This document shows, piece by piece, positions 1 to 7,695 of a DNA stretch of 64,000 nucleotides. Source of the stretch: Saccharothrix tamanrassetensis (GTDB lineage Bacteria; Actinomycetota; Actinomycetes; Mycobacteriales; Pseudonocardiaceae). Position 1 is the first letter of the stretch. Each line of letters opens with the position of its first letter. The notes beneath the pieces were generated by a model. That model was not told the origin of the DNA and searched no databases. It saw only the letters and a list, made by a program, of their open reading frames with translations. The stretch lies in contig NZ_JACHJN010000008.1 in NCBI RefSeq assembly GCF_014203665.1, forward strand, positions 186,001 to 250,000, read 5' to 3'. The position numbers and the translations under genes are program-made.

Positions 1-606
1 TCCGAAGTCGTCGAGAGTGCCACGGAACTGGCGAACGCGGCGGACATCGCGGCGTATCCGTTGCTGAGCGCGAAAGGGTGCGCCGTACGGGACCGGTACC
101 TGGCCGACGCCGTGCGGGAGCTGACAGGCGACGGCGAACGGGTGGTCGTGTGGGCGCACAACGGTCACGTGGCGCGGAGCACGGTGAGCCGGGGCGTCGC
201 GAGTATGGGGGCGCACCTCAGTGACGTGTACGGCAGCGCTTACTACGCACTGGGGCTGACCTTCAACCAAGGGTCGTTCCAGGCCTCACGGGCCGAGGTC
301 GCCGGGAATACCGGCCTCGCCGAGTTCACCGTGGAGCCCGCCGTGCCGCGGAGCGCGGAAGCACTGCTCGCACGGCCGGGGATCGGTGACTACCTGATCG
401 ACTTCCGCGCGGCGCGGTCCAGCGAACCGGTCATGGCCTGGCTGACCACGCCCGCACCGACGCGTTCCTACGGCGCGATTGTCGGGTTCTGGCCCATGAT
501 GAAGAAGGTCACCGGTTCGGTGACGCTCGCCGAGGAGTACGACGGACTGGCTTTCGTCGAGCGGACGACGCGTGCGCGATCATGCGAGCCCGGCATCGAC
601 CGGTGA
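1..606 (+). CDS. Erythromycin esterase family protein, C-terminal part (cut by window start)
   Basis: The reading frame is open from base 1 and ends at 606, leaving the last 201 residues. The motif VVVWAHNGHVARS, followed by a segment reading MGAHLSDVYGSAYYALG, is the conserved end of the erythromycin esterase/succinoglycan biosynthesis hydrolase family. The His in AHNGH belongs to the active-site region of that family. Family members hydrolyse macrolide lactones or unknown esters; the sequence does not show which substrate is used here. The N-terminal half lies outside the window. The last 15 residues or so are basic and do not resemble the family. Confidence 0.85.
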   Translation, partial: SEVVESATELANAADIAAYPLLSAKGCAVRDRYLADAVRELTGDGERVVVWAHNGHVARSTVSRGVASMGAHLSDVYGSAYYALGLTFNQGSFQASRAEVAGNTGLAEFTVEPAVPRSAEALLARPGIGDYLIDFRAARSSEPVMAWLTTPAPTRSYGAIVGFWPMMKKVTGSVTLAEEYDGLAFVERTTRARSCEPGIDR

Positions 607-734
607 CGCGTTCCCGGCCGCGGCGCGGCGTTGCTTCCATTGGCGGTGAACGATTCCGCCTACCAGAACCGGAGGTGGGAGGCGATCGGAATCTTCCACC
701 TGTGGTTGTGCGGATCGTCGCTACCATCGGGCAG

Positions 735-1217
735 ATGACTCCCCGCGCACCACTCGCCGCTGTCGTCGTGCTCCTGCTCTCCGCCTGTGGAGGAACCCCG
801 GAGAACGCACCGGAGAACACACCGGGGAACACGCCGGAGGGCGGGCCGGAGGCGGCTCTGAAGGCCCTTGTCGAAGCTGCCGACGCGCGGGACGACGAGG
901 CGGTGCGCAAGCTCGTCTGCCCCGAGCGCTGGAGCGAAGCCCGGACCTTCGCCGCGAAGCAGGCCGAGGCCGCGCAGTTCGATCCCCGCCTGGCCGACAT
1001 CCGCTACCGGTTCACCGCCAAGGAGGTCCGGGACCGGACCGACACGGCGGCGACCGGTCTGCTCGACGTCGAGGTGGAGGGGTTGCCCGACGACTTGTCG
1101 CCCGAGGCCCATTCGGGCCTCGACGCGATGGAGGCCCCGATCCCGGTCTCCCTGCTCGGTCCGGACCGCACGATCAAGCTGGTCAAGCAGGGCGACACCT
1201 GGGTGGCCTGCCGCTGA
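735..1217 (+). CDS. Small secreted lipoprotein of unknown function
   Basis: The 160-residue product starts with a short lipoprotein signal peptide: hydrophobic AAVVVLLLSA then Cys at about residue 18 (lipobox LLSAC followed by GG). A low-complexity Pro/Glu/Asn linker follows (repeated PEN/PGN-type units), then a globular domain of about 120 residues beginning EAALKALVEAADARDDEAV. That domain resembles the DUF4878/NTF2-like lipoproteins common in actinomycetes. I chose the ATG at 735 because upstream in-frame residues are arginine-rich and non-conserved, and the signal peptide begins there. It should be anchored outside the membrane. Function unknown. Confidence 0.75.
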   Translation: MTPRAPLAAVVVLLLSACGGTPENAPENTPGNTPEGGPEAALKALVEAADARDDEAVRKLVCPERWSEARTFAAKQAEAAQFDPRLADIRYRFTAKEVRDRTDTAATGLLDVEVEGLPDDLSPEAHSGLDAMEAPIPVSLLGPDRTIKLVKQGDTWVACR

Positions 1218-1842
1218 CCCATTGGGGGAGTCGCCAGGTCACCACACCGACTCTGGGAGAGCAGGCCGCATCACGCGTCCTGAACCGGGCACCGAGGCGG
1301 GCATCGCGAGGGTGCACGCGTTGGCGACGCGCTGACAATCGCCCAGCGGCATCCTGCTTGACGCACGGAGCGCTATTGTCGAGGAACGTCGATACCGGCT
1401 TTGGTGATCAGTTCGCCGACAAGCCGGGGTGTCGCTTCATGTCCGGTGGGCACGGCGGTGTTCGGGGACGAGATCAATACGCTGCCCGGTTCATCTTCGG
1501 CGCCGGCGTAAGTCGCAGCCGGTGTAGCGCCGCAGTACCTCCGATCGAGCCGCGATCACTCCGACTTGCGACTGTCCGATGGTCCATTGTGGACGGTTTG
1601 GGCCGGCGGCAAAGATCGACGTGTATCCAGGACCCATGACGAACATCGATCGGAGCGCTGGTACGGCAGGGCCGCAGGCCTGAGTCGGGTTCCGCCCGGG
1701 GCGTCCGGGAAACGTTTGCGACGACATCGTCGATAGAGGACGCGGGTGATGGAGCATTGAATGTGCGCAGTGCCATCGACCGGGGTTGACCTGGTAATCA
1801 TGGCCGCTGGTCGGGTGTGGGGGCAGGTATGAGGAGGGGATC
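1218..1842. other. Gene-free stretch
   Basis: There are 625 bases between the lipoprotein gene and the next plausible start. Short open frames exist on both strands, but none has a convincing ribosome binding site or recognisable protein. I see no clear repeat or RNA gene. Confidence 0.5.
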
Positions 1843-2091
1843 GTGCCGCACTGTCCGCGCCCGGGGACTACCCGTGATGTGTCACTCGAACAGTTGACTT
1901 TCGTTGATCACGTGTGCAAGAACTTGCGGGCCTTGTTTCGGACGTGGGGGGCTCATCCGAATCCGGCCCGGACTGCGTTGAATGGGCGACGAGGGCTCCG
2001 CTCGTCCACGAGAGCCTGCATGATCGAGGGGGAACGATCGCGCGAAGAGGCGAAGGGGTGTGCTCACGAAGGGGAGAAGCCGGGCCGATAG
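1843..2091 (+). CDS. Possible small HTH-like protein, perhaps a broken regulator N-terminus
   Basis: A GTG start at 1843 is preceded by a strong ribosome binding site (GAGGAGGGG, ending a few bases upstream). The 82-residue product contains FVDHVCKNLRALF and, further on, LNGRRGLRSSTRA. This resembles the recognition end of XRE-type helix-turn-helix domains that usually precede TPR regulators in actinomycetes. The C-terminal third is charged and unlike any HTH protein. The frame stops 14 bases before the TPR gene at 2106. It may be a true small gene, or the frameshifted N-terminus of an ancestral HTH-TPR regulator. Confidence 0.35.
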   Translation: MPHCPRPGTTRDVSLEQLTFVDHVCKNLRALFRTWGAHPNPARTALNGRRGLRSSTRACMIEGERSREEAKGCAHEGEKPGR

Positions 2092-2105
2092 AGGAGTTGT
2101 CGCTG

Positions 2106-3245
2106 GTGAATCGGGTGTGGAACAGGCCTCCGGACGACGTCGAGCTGCTCCGCTGTTTCCAAGTTCTGGACCTGCACTCCTTGCCGGCCCGCCCCTTGGC
2201 CGCCGGTGCCGCTCTCGATCTCGACCTGTTCGATCAATTCGCGGCCCAACGAAATGAGACAGCCTCGGGTCTGGTGCGAATTGCCGGAGGTGAGTTCGCA
2301 TGGCACCCAGAGCCACCTCCGCTGCCGCTGCCCTGGGACGAGTCCGCCGAGCTGGTGACACGTCGTGTCGGCGAGGACCTCCTCGTCACCCTCGACTCCG
2401 TCTGCGCCCTGCTGGACCGGACGGTGGAGGGGTTCGAGTACACCGTCGCCGCGACCGCTGTGCCGCCGATCGGTTTCGCCGACCCGCCCCAGGCCACCTC
2501 GTGGATACGCAGACACCTGACGCTGTCGTTGTCCGCCGTGCGCGCCGCCGGTCGTGCCAGGCTGAGGTTGCTGGCCACGGTCCTGGCGGCACACCTGTGG
2601 ACTTGCACACCGACCGACGTGTCACGGCAGTGGGCGGAGGGCCTGGCCGACGCGGGCACGCGCGCCGCGATCGACGACCGGCAACCCCGCCGCTTGGCGG
2701 GACTGTTGCGGTTGAGCGCTCGCTGGTTCGCCGCCTCGGGGGATTTCGTCACCGCCAATGCCCACGGGGTTCGCGAGTGGACGGTGTGGAAGGAACTCGG
2801 TGACACCGCGGGCATGATCGACACCTTGTGGCGGCGGGCGGAGATCTACCGCGCGGACCGACGCGGTAACCGCGAGCTGGATTGCTACCAGCGCCTGCGG
2901 TCGTTGTACCAGGGCATCGACGACCGATTCGGCCTGGTGCGCACCCAGGTCGCCCGCGGCGTCGCCCTCATCGTCGTCGGACGACCCCGCAACGCCACCG
3001 AGCAGTTGCGTGACGCGGCGCGCGCAGTCGACGACCTGTCCGACGTCCCACCCTCCGACCTCGCCTCACTGTTGGAGACCCTCGGGCGGGCCTTCTGGCG
3101 CCTGGGTGCCGTGGGCACGGCCAAAAGGCAGTTCAGCGGTGCGTTACGGCTGCTGGTCGATCACGATGACCAGGCCGCCCAACGCATCCGTTCGCTGCTG
3201 GCCCATCCCGAGCACGCGCCTCTGCCTGGGCGTGGAATCGGCTAG
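2106..3245 (+). CDS. TPR-type regulatory protein without an HTH domain
   Basis: The 379-residue product is helical throughout, with TPR-like pairs in the C-terminal half (for example around WRRAEIYRADRRGNRELDCY and LASLLETLGRAFWRLGAVG). This matches the C-terminal part of the actinomycete HTH-TPR transcriptional regulators, but the DNA-binding N-terminus is absent from this frame. I chose GTG 2106 because GAGGAG ends about 10 bases upstream; an open extension back to 1914 is possible but is composition-poor and lacks a site. The small HTH-like frame just upstream (1843-2091) may be its lost partner. The gene converges on the minus-strand genes beginning at 3242. Confidence 0.7.
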   Translation: MNRVWNRPPDDVELLRCFQVLDLHSLPARPLAAGAALDLDLFDQFAAQRNETASGLVRIAGGEFAWHPEPPPLPLPWDESAELVTRRVGEDLLVTLDSVCALLDRTVEGFEYTVAATAVPPIGFADPPQATSWIRRHLTLSLSAVRAAGRARLRLLATVLAAHLWTCTPTDVSRQWAEGLADAGTRAAIDDRQPRRLAGLLRLSARWFAASGDFVTANAHGVREWTVWKELGDTAGMIDTLWRRAEIYRADRRGNRELDCYQRLRSLYQGIDDRFGLVRTQVARGVALIVVGRPRNATEQLRDAARAVDDLSDVPPSDLASLLETLGRAFWRLGAVGTAKRQFSGALRLLVDHDDQAAQRIRSLLAHPEHAPLPGRGIG

Positions 3246-3412
3246 TCGCGCCATAAACTCGCCAGTGCCAGAGCGATCTGGATCAGAGTGATCAGCGGCT
3301 TGAGCACCGCCGGCGCCACGCGGCGTCCTGGCTGGTGCGGCGTCTTGAGGCGGCGGTGCCGGCCGCGGTGCGGCTGGCGGCAGTGGGGATTCGGGCACGC
3401 ACGTGGGGACAT
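3242..3412 (-). CDS. Candidate 56-residue peptide with Cys/His cluster and membrane tail
   Basis: This short minus-strand frame starts with ATG 29 bases after the stop of the Fic-like gene. It reads as a basic Cys/His N-terminus (CPNPHCRQPH) and a hydrophobic C-terminus (LITLIQIALALASLW) that could be one membrane helix. Its position downstream of a same-strand gene fits a small operon partner. No family is recognised, and the ribosome binding site is weak. It may be chance. Confidence 0.3.
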   Translation of the reverse strand: MSPRACPNPHCRQPHRGRHRRLKTPHQPGRRVAPAVLKPLITLIQIALALASLWRD

Positions 3413-3441
3413 GGTGAGCTTGCTGCTTTCGGGAGATGGGA

Positions 3442-4668
3442 TCAGTTCGCGGGAGGGAAGAAGGCGTGCCTGTCGGACGACGGGGCCGCGGGAACCTGCA
3501 GCGCGTACAGGTCCAGCACCGGCTGGCACACGAACACCTTGTTGTACGACTTGCCGTCGACGATCTCCAGGATCCCGACCTGCACCAAGTGGCGGGTGAC
3601 CTGGGTCGCGGTGCGGTTGGCCATGCCGTAGATCGTCTCCAGCGCGCGGTTGCTCGTGACCGGAGCGGTGATCAACCCGCTCACCACCCGCTGCACCGTG
3701 GGCGAGCCTTTCGCTTGTTCCAGCAAGCTCTGACGCAGCGCGTTGAGCTGGTCGATCAACAACAACTGCGCCGAGGCCTGGGCGCGCACCGCTCCCGCGA
3801 AGAATAAGATCCAGTCCTCGATCGGGCCGCCGTCGACCACCGCACGGATGCGTGCGTGGTACTCCTGCTCGTGCTCGTCCAACCAGGTCGACAGCGCCAG
3901 TACGTGATCACGCAGCAATCCCGTGCGGACCATCGCCGAGGCGTCGTAGATGCTGGTCAGGTAGGGCCCGGCACCCGGATAGGGGTCCAACAGCACCAAG
4001 TGCAGGTGCCCCAGCGAGATCTTGCCGACCCGAGGCAGGGAATGCGGAGCGTCGATCCAGGCCGACCACTGCGCGAGGGCGCTGTGCAGCCGCGCGCCCG
4101 GTGGGACGGTCAGGATGCGCGGCTGCCCGCCCTTGCGGCTGGCCAGCCAACTCTGACCGGTGCGCAGCCCGGACTCGGCCATGTCGGGATCGCCGCCGGT
4201 CAGCTTCTCGCCGACCTGGCGGATCAGCTCGGCGTCGAAGGGTCCTCCCTGCGCCAATCGGGCTGCGCCGTGCTCGACGGCCTGCAACAACCGACCCATC
4301 GGAGCGCGTTCCAACAACACCTCCTCGGGCTCGCCGACCCCTTCGGCCGCGCGCGTCAACAACAGGCTGGTCATCCAAGCCTCGGAGAAGTCCGCGCTCG
4401 TGCCGGCCATCTCCGCCGCGCTCTGCACCTCCCGCAACCGCGTGGACAACTCGAACATCGCGTGATCGGGAAGGCCGCGAGTTCTTTCGTTCAGTTCGCC
4501 CAGGGTGTGCTCAGCCATCGCCTGCACGCGGTGGGTCTCGGTGGGCAGAATAAAATCGGACGGCAGGGGATGCGGCACGTACGCCCGCATCCCCCGCATC
4601 CACTCGGGCGAATCGCCGGTCTCCGACCGCTCGACCCACTCGCCGTAAGGCACTGGCGTAACACCCAT
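3442..4668 (-). CDS. Fic/DOC family-like protein with a degenerate catalytic motif
   Basis: The 408-residue product has Fic-family architecture. An N-terminal Fic_N-like segment (YVPHPLPSDFILP near residue 27) is followed by a helical core and a C-terminal winged-helix reading RTATQVTRHLVQVGILEIVD. Active Fic enzymes carry HPFx(D/E)GNGR. The equivalent stretch here appears to be DPYPGAGPY, after GHLHLVLL, so the catalytic His, the Asn and the final Arg are all replaced. AMP-transferase activity is therefore unlikely; a binding or regulatory role is possible. I prefer the ATG at 4668 over 4704 because the family-like sequence starts soon after it. Confidence 0.75.
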   Translation of the reverse strand: MGVTPVPYGEWVERSETGDSPEWMRGMRAYVPHPLPSDFILPTETHRVQAMAEHTLGELNERTRGLPDHAMFELSTRLREVQSAAEMAGTSADFSEAWMTSLLLTRAAEGVGEPEEVLLERAPMGRLLQAVEHGAARLAQGGPFDAELIRQVGEKLTGGDPDMAESGLRTGQSWLASRKGGQPRILTVPPGARLHSALAQWSAWIDAPHSLPRVGKISLGHLHLVLLDPYPGAGPYLTSIYDASAMVRTGLLRDHVLALSTWLDEHEQEYHARIRAVVDGGPIEDWILFFAGAVRAQASAQLLLIDQLNALRQSLLEQAKGSPTVQRVVSGLITAPVTSNRALETIYGMANRTATQVTRHLVQVGILEIVDGKSYNKVFVCQPVLDLYALQVPAAPSSDRHAFFPPAN

Positions 4669-4762
4669 AGCTGCAGCGTGGAGCAACCGACCACAACACT
4701 GCAAGTGGTCAATTTGGCTACGTCAAGATCAACTCGTCGGTCCGGGTGCGCGTGCATACGCG

Positions 4763-4805
4763 CGTGCACGACCGGGTGGCGTGACCGAACTCGTGTTCGT
4801 GCACG
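4763..4805. repeat. Inverted repeat upstream of the Fic-like gene
   Basis: CGTGCACGA at 4763-4771 is repeated in inverted form as TCGTGCACG at 4797-4805, 25 bases apart. It lies about 100 bases upstream of the minus-strand gene starting at 4668 and could be an operator. Confidence 0.4.
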
Positions 4806-5479
4806 TCAGCCCTGAACAAGACTCGAATAAATCGCAATAATGCGGACAGCGGGCCTCCGGGGTGTCATCCCCGTGTCACCGGAAGTCTTTGCGGCCCTGC
4901 CGGTACACCGGGTGTGTCGTAGGAGGAAATTCACCCGTTCGAGCGCCGTGTTCAGCGGCTTCCGCAGCTCAACACGGCCACGGTAACGGCTCGGATGCGT
5001 AGGCAGCTCGCTTTCCCACCTGGGCTACCGCGATGCGCCCGCCGTTGTGGGGTGACCCGTTCGGACCGAGTGTGCGTGGTCAGTGGTCGAGTGGGCCACG
5101 TTGCGGATCGGCTCCCTGGATGTCGGTGGGACGTCGGTCCGGACACGGAGCCTTCGGAAGCCTCCAGTCCGAGGTGCGCTAGGCAGGCCAACGGGGCAGG
5201 ACTTCGCGCGGCCACCGTGCGTCTCCGGTGCGAACGATCCGCCCACTCCTGTCGGGCCTCTGAAGACGACCTTTCAGTCCGGGTCGGCGGGTTGATGTCC
5301 ATGTGGGTGTCAGGGCATGTCCATAGACACCTCTTGCGTCTTATTGACGTGGAATAGCGCAGCTCAGCAGATGTTTTCCGCCCATCCATCTATGTGTGAG
5401 GTGGGCCACATGCGTTGATCCTATGATGGCTTCCTGCGGGGGTCGATTCACCTCGATCGCGCACCCTGGCCCTTCCGTT

Positions 5480-5738
5480 GGTAGCGGTTGAGCGCGGGGT
5501 TTCGGCGGTTCCCGCTGGAGACGGGTTCCGTCAGCAACACGAAGCCCCGGACGGCGCGTCGCCGTCCGGGGCTTTCGCTCGCGTGGACACCCTGCTGTCC
5601 CGATGGACACATGTCGTGATCCCGCCTCTGGTCAGCACATGCCCGTTGTGGTCGAATCCGGCTCGTCACCCGATAGAGGTCATGGTCGGCGGTCTCCAGC
5701 CGCTAGGTGGCATCCCGGTCGAAAGCTCAACCGCTACC
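5480..5738. repeat. 14-bp inverted repeats flanking a 259-bp segment
   Basis: GGTAGCGGTTGAGC at 5480-5493 recurs as its exact reverse complement at 5725-5738. The segment between holds the strong hairpin at 5543-5573 and no gene. The arrangement resembles the ends of a small non-autonomous element, but I see no target-site duplication, so it may be coincidental. Confidence 0.4.
5543..5573. terminator. Perfect 14-bp hairpin, terminator-like
   Basis: AGCCCCGGACGGCG pairs perfectly with bases 5560-5573 around a 3-base loop and is followed by TTTC. The shape is that of an intrinsic terminator, although no gene ends just upstream on the plus strand. Confidence 0.5.
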
Positions 5739-5790
5739 GAATGAAGCCTCCAGTGCTCTCGCCTCGTCGTGGGAGGCCTGGTTGGTCTAC

Positions 5791-6102
5791 GTGAAAGGGC
5801 TACGCGTGTACACCCCCCACGATCGCGACCGACCGTGCGGCCGGTTCGCCTGGGCTGACGTCCCGGTGCTCTGCCTGGCGTTCGCCGCTGCCTGGTACCT
5901 GTCGCACTACGAGCACTACTCGGTTCCGGTGGCGGTCGCGACCTCGGCGGCGACCCTCGGTTTGTTCGCCGTGGTGCTCTCCGCGCCGAGCGGCGTGCGC
6001 CGCGCGGTCACGTTGTTGACCGCGCTCAGCGGGACTCCGGCAACCGCCGCACCTGAGCTGACGACGTCTGTAATCGTGGGTGAGCCGGCAGGGCCGCGGT
6101 AG
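5791..6102 (+). CDS. Small membrane protein upstream of an HTH gene
   Basis: About 103 residues with two hydrophobic segments (VPVLCLAFAAAWYL and VAVATSAATLGLFAVVL) that should span the membrane. The start is uncertain: GTG 5791 begins the VKGLRVYTP sequence, but a GGGAGG at 5771-5776 is better spaced for TTG 5782. The stop TAG overlaps the GTG start of the next gene by one base, so the two are probably co-translated. No known family; it may partner the membrane-anchored HTH protein. Confidence 0.6.
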   Translation: MKGLRVYTPHDRDRPCGRFAWADVPVLCLAFAAAWYLSHYEHYSVPVAVATSAATLGLFAVVLSAPSGVRRAVTLLTALSGTPATAAPELTTSVIVGEPAGPR

Positions 6103-6797
6103 TGACCACTGGGAAGTACCTGGCCGTACAGCAATCCATGCTGAGGGCCGAATCCGCGACGGAGTTCCGCTCCATGCTCGACCGCATCCGACGGGAAGCC
6201 GGGCTGAGCTGTGGGCAGATCGCGGTGAAGGCGGGTATCCCGCGCAGTCAAGCCTACGCACTCGTCGACGCCAAGCGCTCGGCGTTGCCGAACAAACCTG
6301 ACCAGGTGATCGCGTTCCTGAGGGCGTGCAACCTCTCGCCGATGCACGCGGACATCGTCATGGACCGACTCAGTGACCTGAAGCGGCGGCATGTTCCCGG
6401 CGGGGTGGCCGCACAAGAAAACTCGGAAGACGTGGACTTCACGAGAGAGGTGAGAGCCTCCACGGCCGAACCACTGGGCGACACCGCGCCGCGTACCAAT
6501 CACGACAGGCAGGACATCGTCGTCAACATGGGGAAGTTGACGCACGTGCGCAGAACCAACAACACGCCCCTCGTCTACCTCGTGCACTACGTGCTGGCGA
6601 GCGATGAGCGGACCAGACGGGCGAACCGGCTCTTGTTGACCCTCGGCCTCGTCCTCTCGTTGGTGCTCGTAGCCCTTGGGGGAGTGCTGATCCTGGTGCC
6701 CGACGCGATCCGCGCGTGGGTGGTCGGCGGTTTCGCCGGATCGGTTGCCGTAGGCACGCTCATCTTCATCAGGGCTGTTGTCCGGAGCTACGACTGA
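6102..6797 (+). CDS. Membrane-anchored XRE-type helix-turn-helix protein
   Basis: The 231-residue product has an N-terminal helix-turn-helix at about residues 25-75 (LDRIRREAGLSCGQIAVKAG then IPRSQAYALVD). A polar linker follows, with two hydrophobic helices at the C-terminus (LLLTLGLVLSLVLVALGG and VVGGFAGSVAVGTLIFI). Such proteins are common in Saccharothrix and its relatives and are thought to be regulators held at the membrane. The GTG start overlaps the TAG of the upstream membrane gene (TAGTG), which indicates translational coupling. Target genes are unknown. Confidence 0.8.
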   Translation: MTTGKYLAVQQSMLRAESATEFRSMLDRIRREAGLSCGQIAVKAGIPRSQAYALVDAKRSALPNKPDQVIAFLRACNLSPMHADIVMDRLSDLKRRHVPGGVAAQENSEDVDFTREVRASTAEPLGDTAPRTNHDRQDIVVNMGKLTHVRRTNNTPLVYLVHYVLASDERTRRANRLLLTLGLVLSLVLVALGGVLILVPDAIRAWVVGGFAGSVAVGTLIFIRAVVRSYD

Positions 6798-6955
6798 CGC
6801 TGGGCGCAGGTCGCCGCGTCCCGGCCGTGTCAGGGGCGGTGTCAGGGCGATGACTGCGCGGCGTCAGGACGTCGGCTGATCCTGGTCGCGGTGATCAGGT
6901 CCCGCGGCTCGCGAGGCTTGCGCGTCCGCCGCTACTCAGCTTTACTAGGTACCGG

Positions 6956-6974
6956 TACTCAGCAACAGTGAGTA
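6956..6974. promoter_or_regulatory. Likely PadR operator (dyad)
   Basis: TACTCA at 6956-6961 and TGAGTA at 6969-6974 form an exact dyad with a 7-base spacer. A further copy of CTACTCAG lies at about 6931 and a GTACCGGTAC palindrome at about 6949. The dyad is just upstream of the PadR gene, as expected for autoregulation. Confidence 0.5.
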
Positions 6975-6994
6975 GCTCGAAGGTGGTGGTCTGC

Positions 6995-7324
6995 ATGGGC
7001 AAGCAGGTGACGGAAATGCTCAAAGGCGTGCTGGAGGGGATCGTCCTGGCGATCCTGTCCGGTCGGTCCGCGTACGGCTACGAGATCACCGCGTGGCTGC
7101 GCGAGCAGGGTTTCTCCGACATCGCCGAGGGCACCGTCTACGCCCTGCTCATCAGGGTCGAGCAGCGCGGCCTGGTCGACGTGGCGAAGGTTCCGTCGGA
7201 GAAGGGGCCGCCCCGCAAGGTGTACTCCCTCAACGCCCGGGGACGCGATCACCTCGAAGAGTTCTGGAGGACCTGGAGCTTCCTCACGGAACGACTGGAC
7301 AAGCTCCGCGAAGGGGGTAAGTGA
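6995..7324 (+). CDS. PadR-family transcriptional regulator
   Basis: The 109-residue product begins MGKQVTEMLKGVLEGIVLAI and continues with a winged helix typical of PadR (GYEITAWLREQGF, then EGTVYALLIRVEQRGLV). I chose ATG 6995 because GAAGGTGG lies about 9 bases upstream and family members start with MGKQ. PadR proteins usually repress a linked transporter. This one leads an operon with a DUF1048 protein and an ABC exporter and has a dyad immediately upstream. The inducing drug cannot be deduced from the sequence. Confidence 0.93.
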   Translation: MGKQVTEMLKGVLEGIVLAILSGRSAYGYEITAWLREQGFSDIAEGTVYALLIRVEQRGLVDVAKVPSEKGPPRKVYSLNARGRDHLEEFWRTWSFLTERLDKLREGGK

Positions 7325-7326
7325 TC

Positions 7327-7695
7327 ATGAACATCGCAGACCTGGCGTCGAAGGTGATCGGCGACAAGCGGCGCTGGCGGGCGTACAAGGCCCGCACACG
7401 GGCGCTTCCCGAGAACTATCGGACGGCGGTCGACGCCCTGGAGCGGTACCTCATGTTCTTCGGGGCCGCCGACGGCGACAGCGCGGCCTCGATGTACGAG
7501 GACCTGGCCGACCTGTTCGAACGGGCCGCGGCGGACGCGACGCCCATCCGCGAGATCGTCGGGGAAGACCCCGTGGAGTTCGTCGAGGCGTTCCTGCAGA
7601 ACTACTCGAAGGGCGGCTGGGTCACCCGGGAGCGGGCTCGACTGACCAACGCCATCAAGAAGGCCGAACAAGAATCCGGGGAGACCTCGTCGTGA
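7327..7695 (+). CDS. DUF1048 family protein
   Basis: The 122-residue product begins MNIADLASKVIGDKRRWRAY, the usual opening of DUF1048 proteins, which are nearly always encoded between a PadR regulator and an ABC exporter. It is helical, with no signal peptide. ATG 7327 fits the AAGGGGG ribosome site better than the GTG at 7321. The stop overlaps the next gene (GTGA). Biochemical role unknown; the linkage suggests a part in sensing or in exporter function. Confidence 0.9.
   Translation: MNIADLASKVIGDKRRWRAYKARTRALPENYRTAVDALERYLMFFGAADGDSAASMYEDLADLFERAAADATPIREIVGEDPVEFVEAFLQNYSKGGWVTRERARLTNAIKKAEQESGETSS

Larger units (their letters stand above)
4669..5790. other. Long gene-free stretch
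   Basis: About 1.1 kb without a supported gene. It contains the inverted repeat at 4763-4805, a strong hairpin at 5543-5573 and a 14-bp inverted repeat pair at 5480 and 5725. Open frames on both strands lack ribosome binding sites and recognisable domains. Confidence 0.5.
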
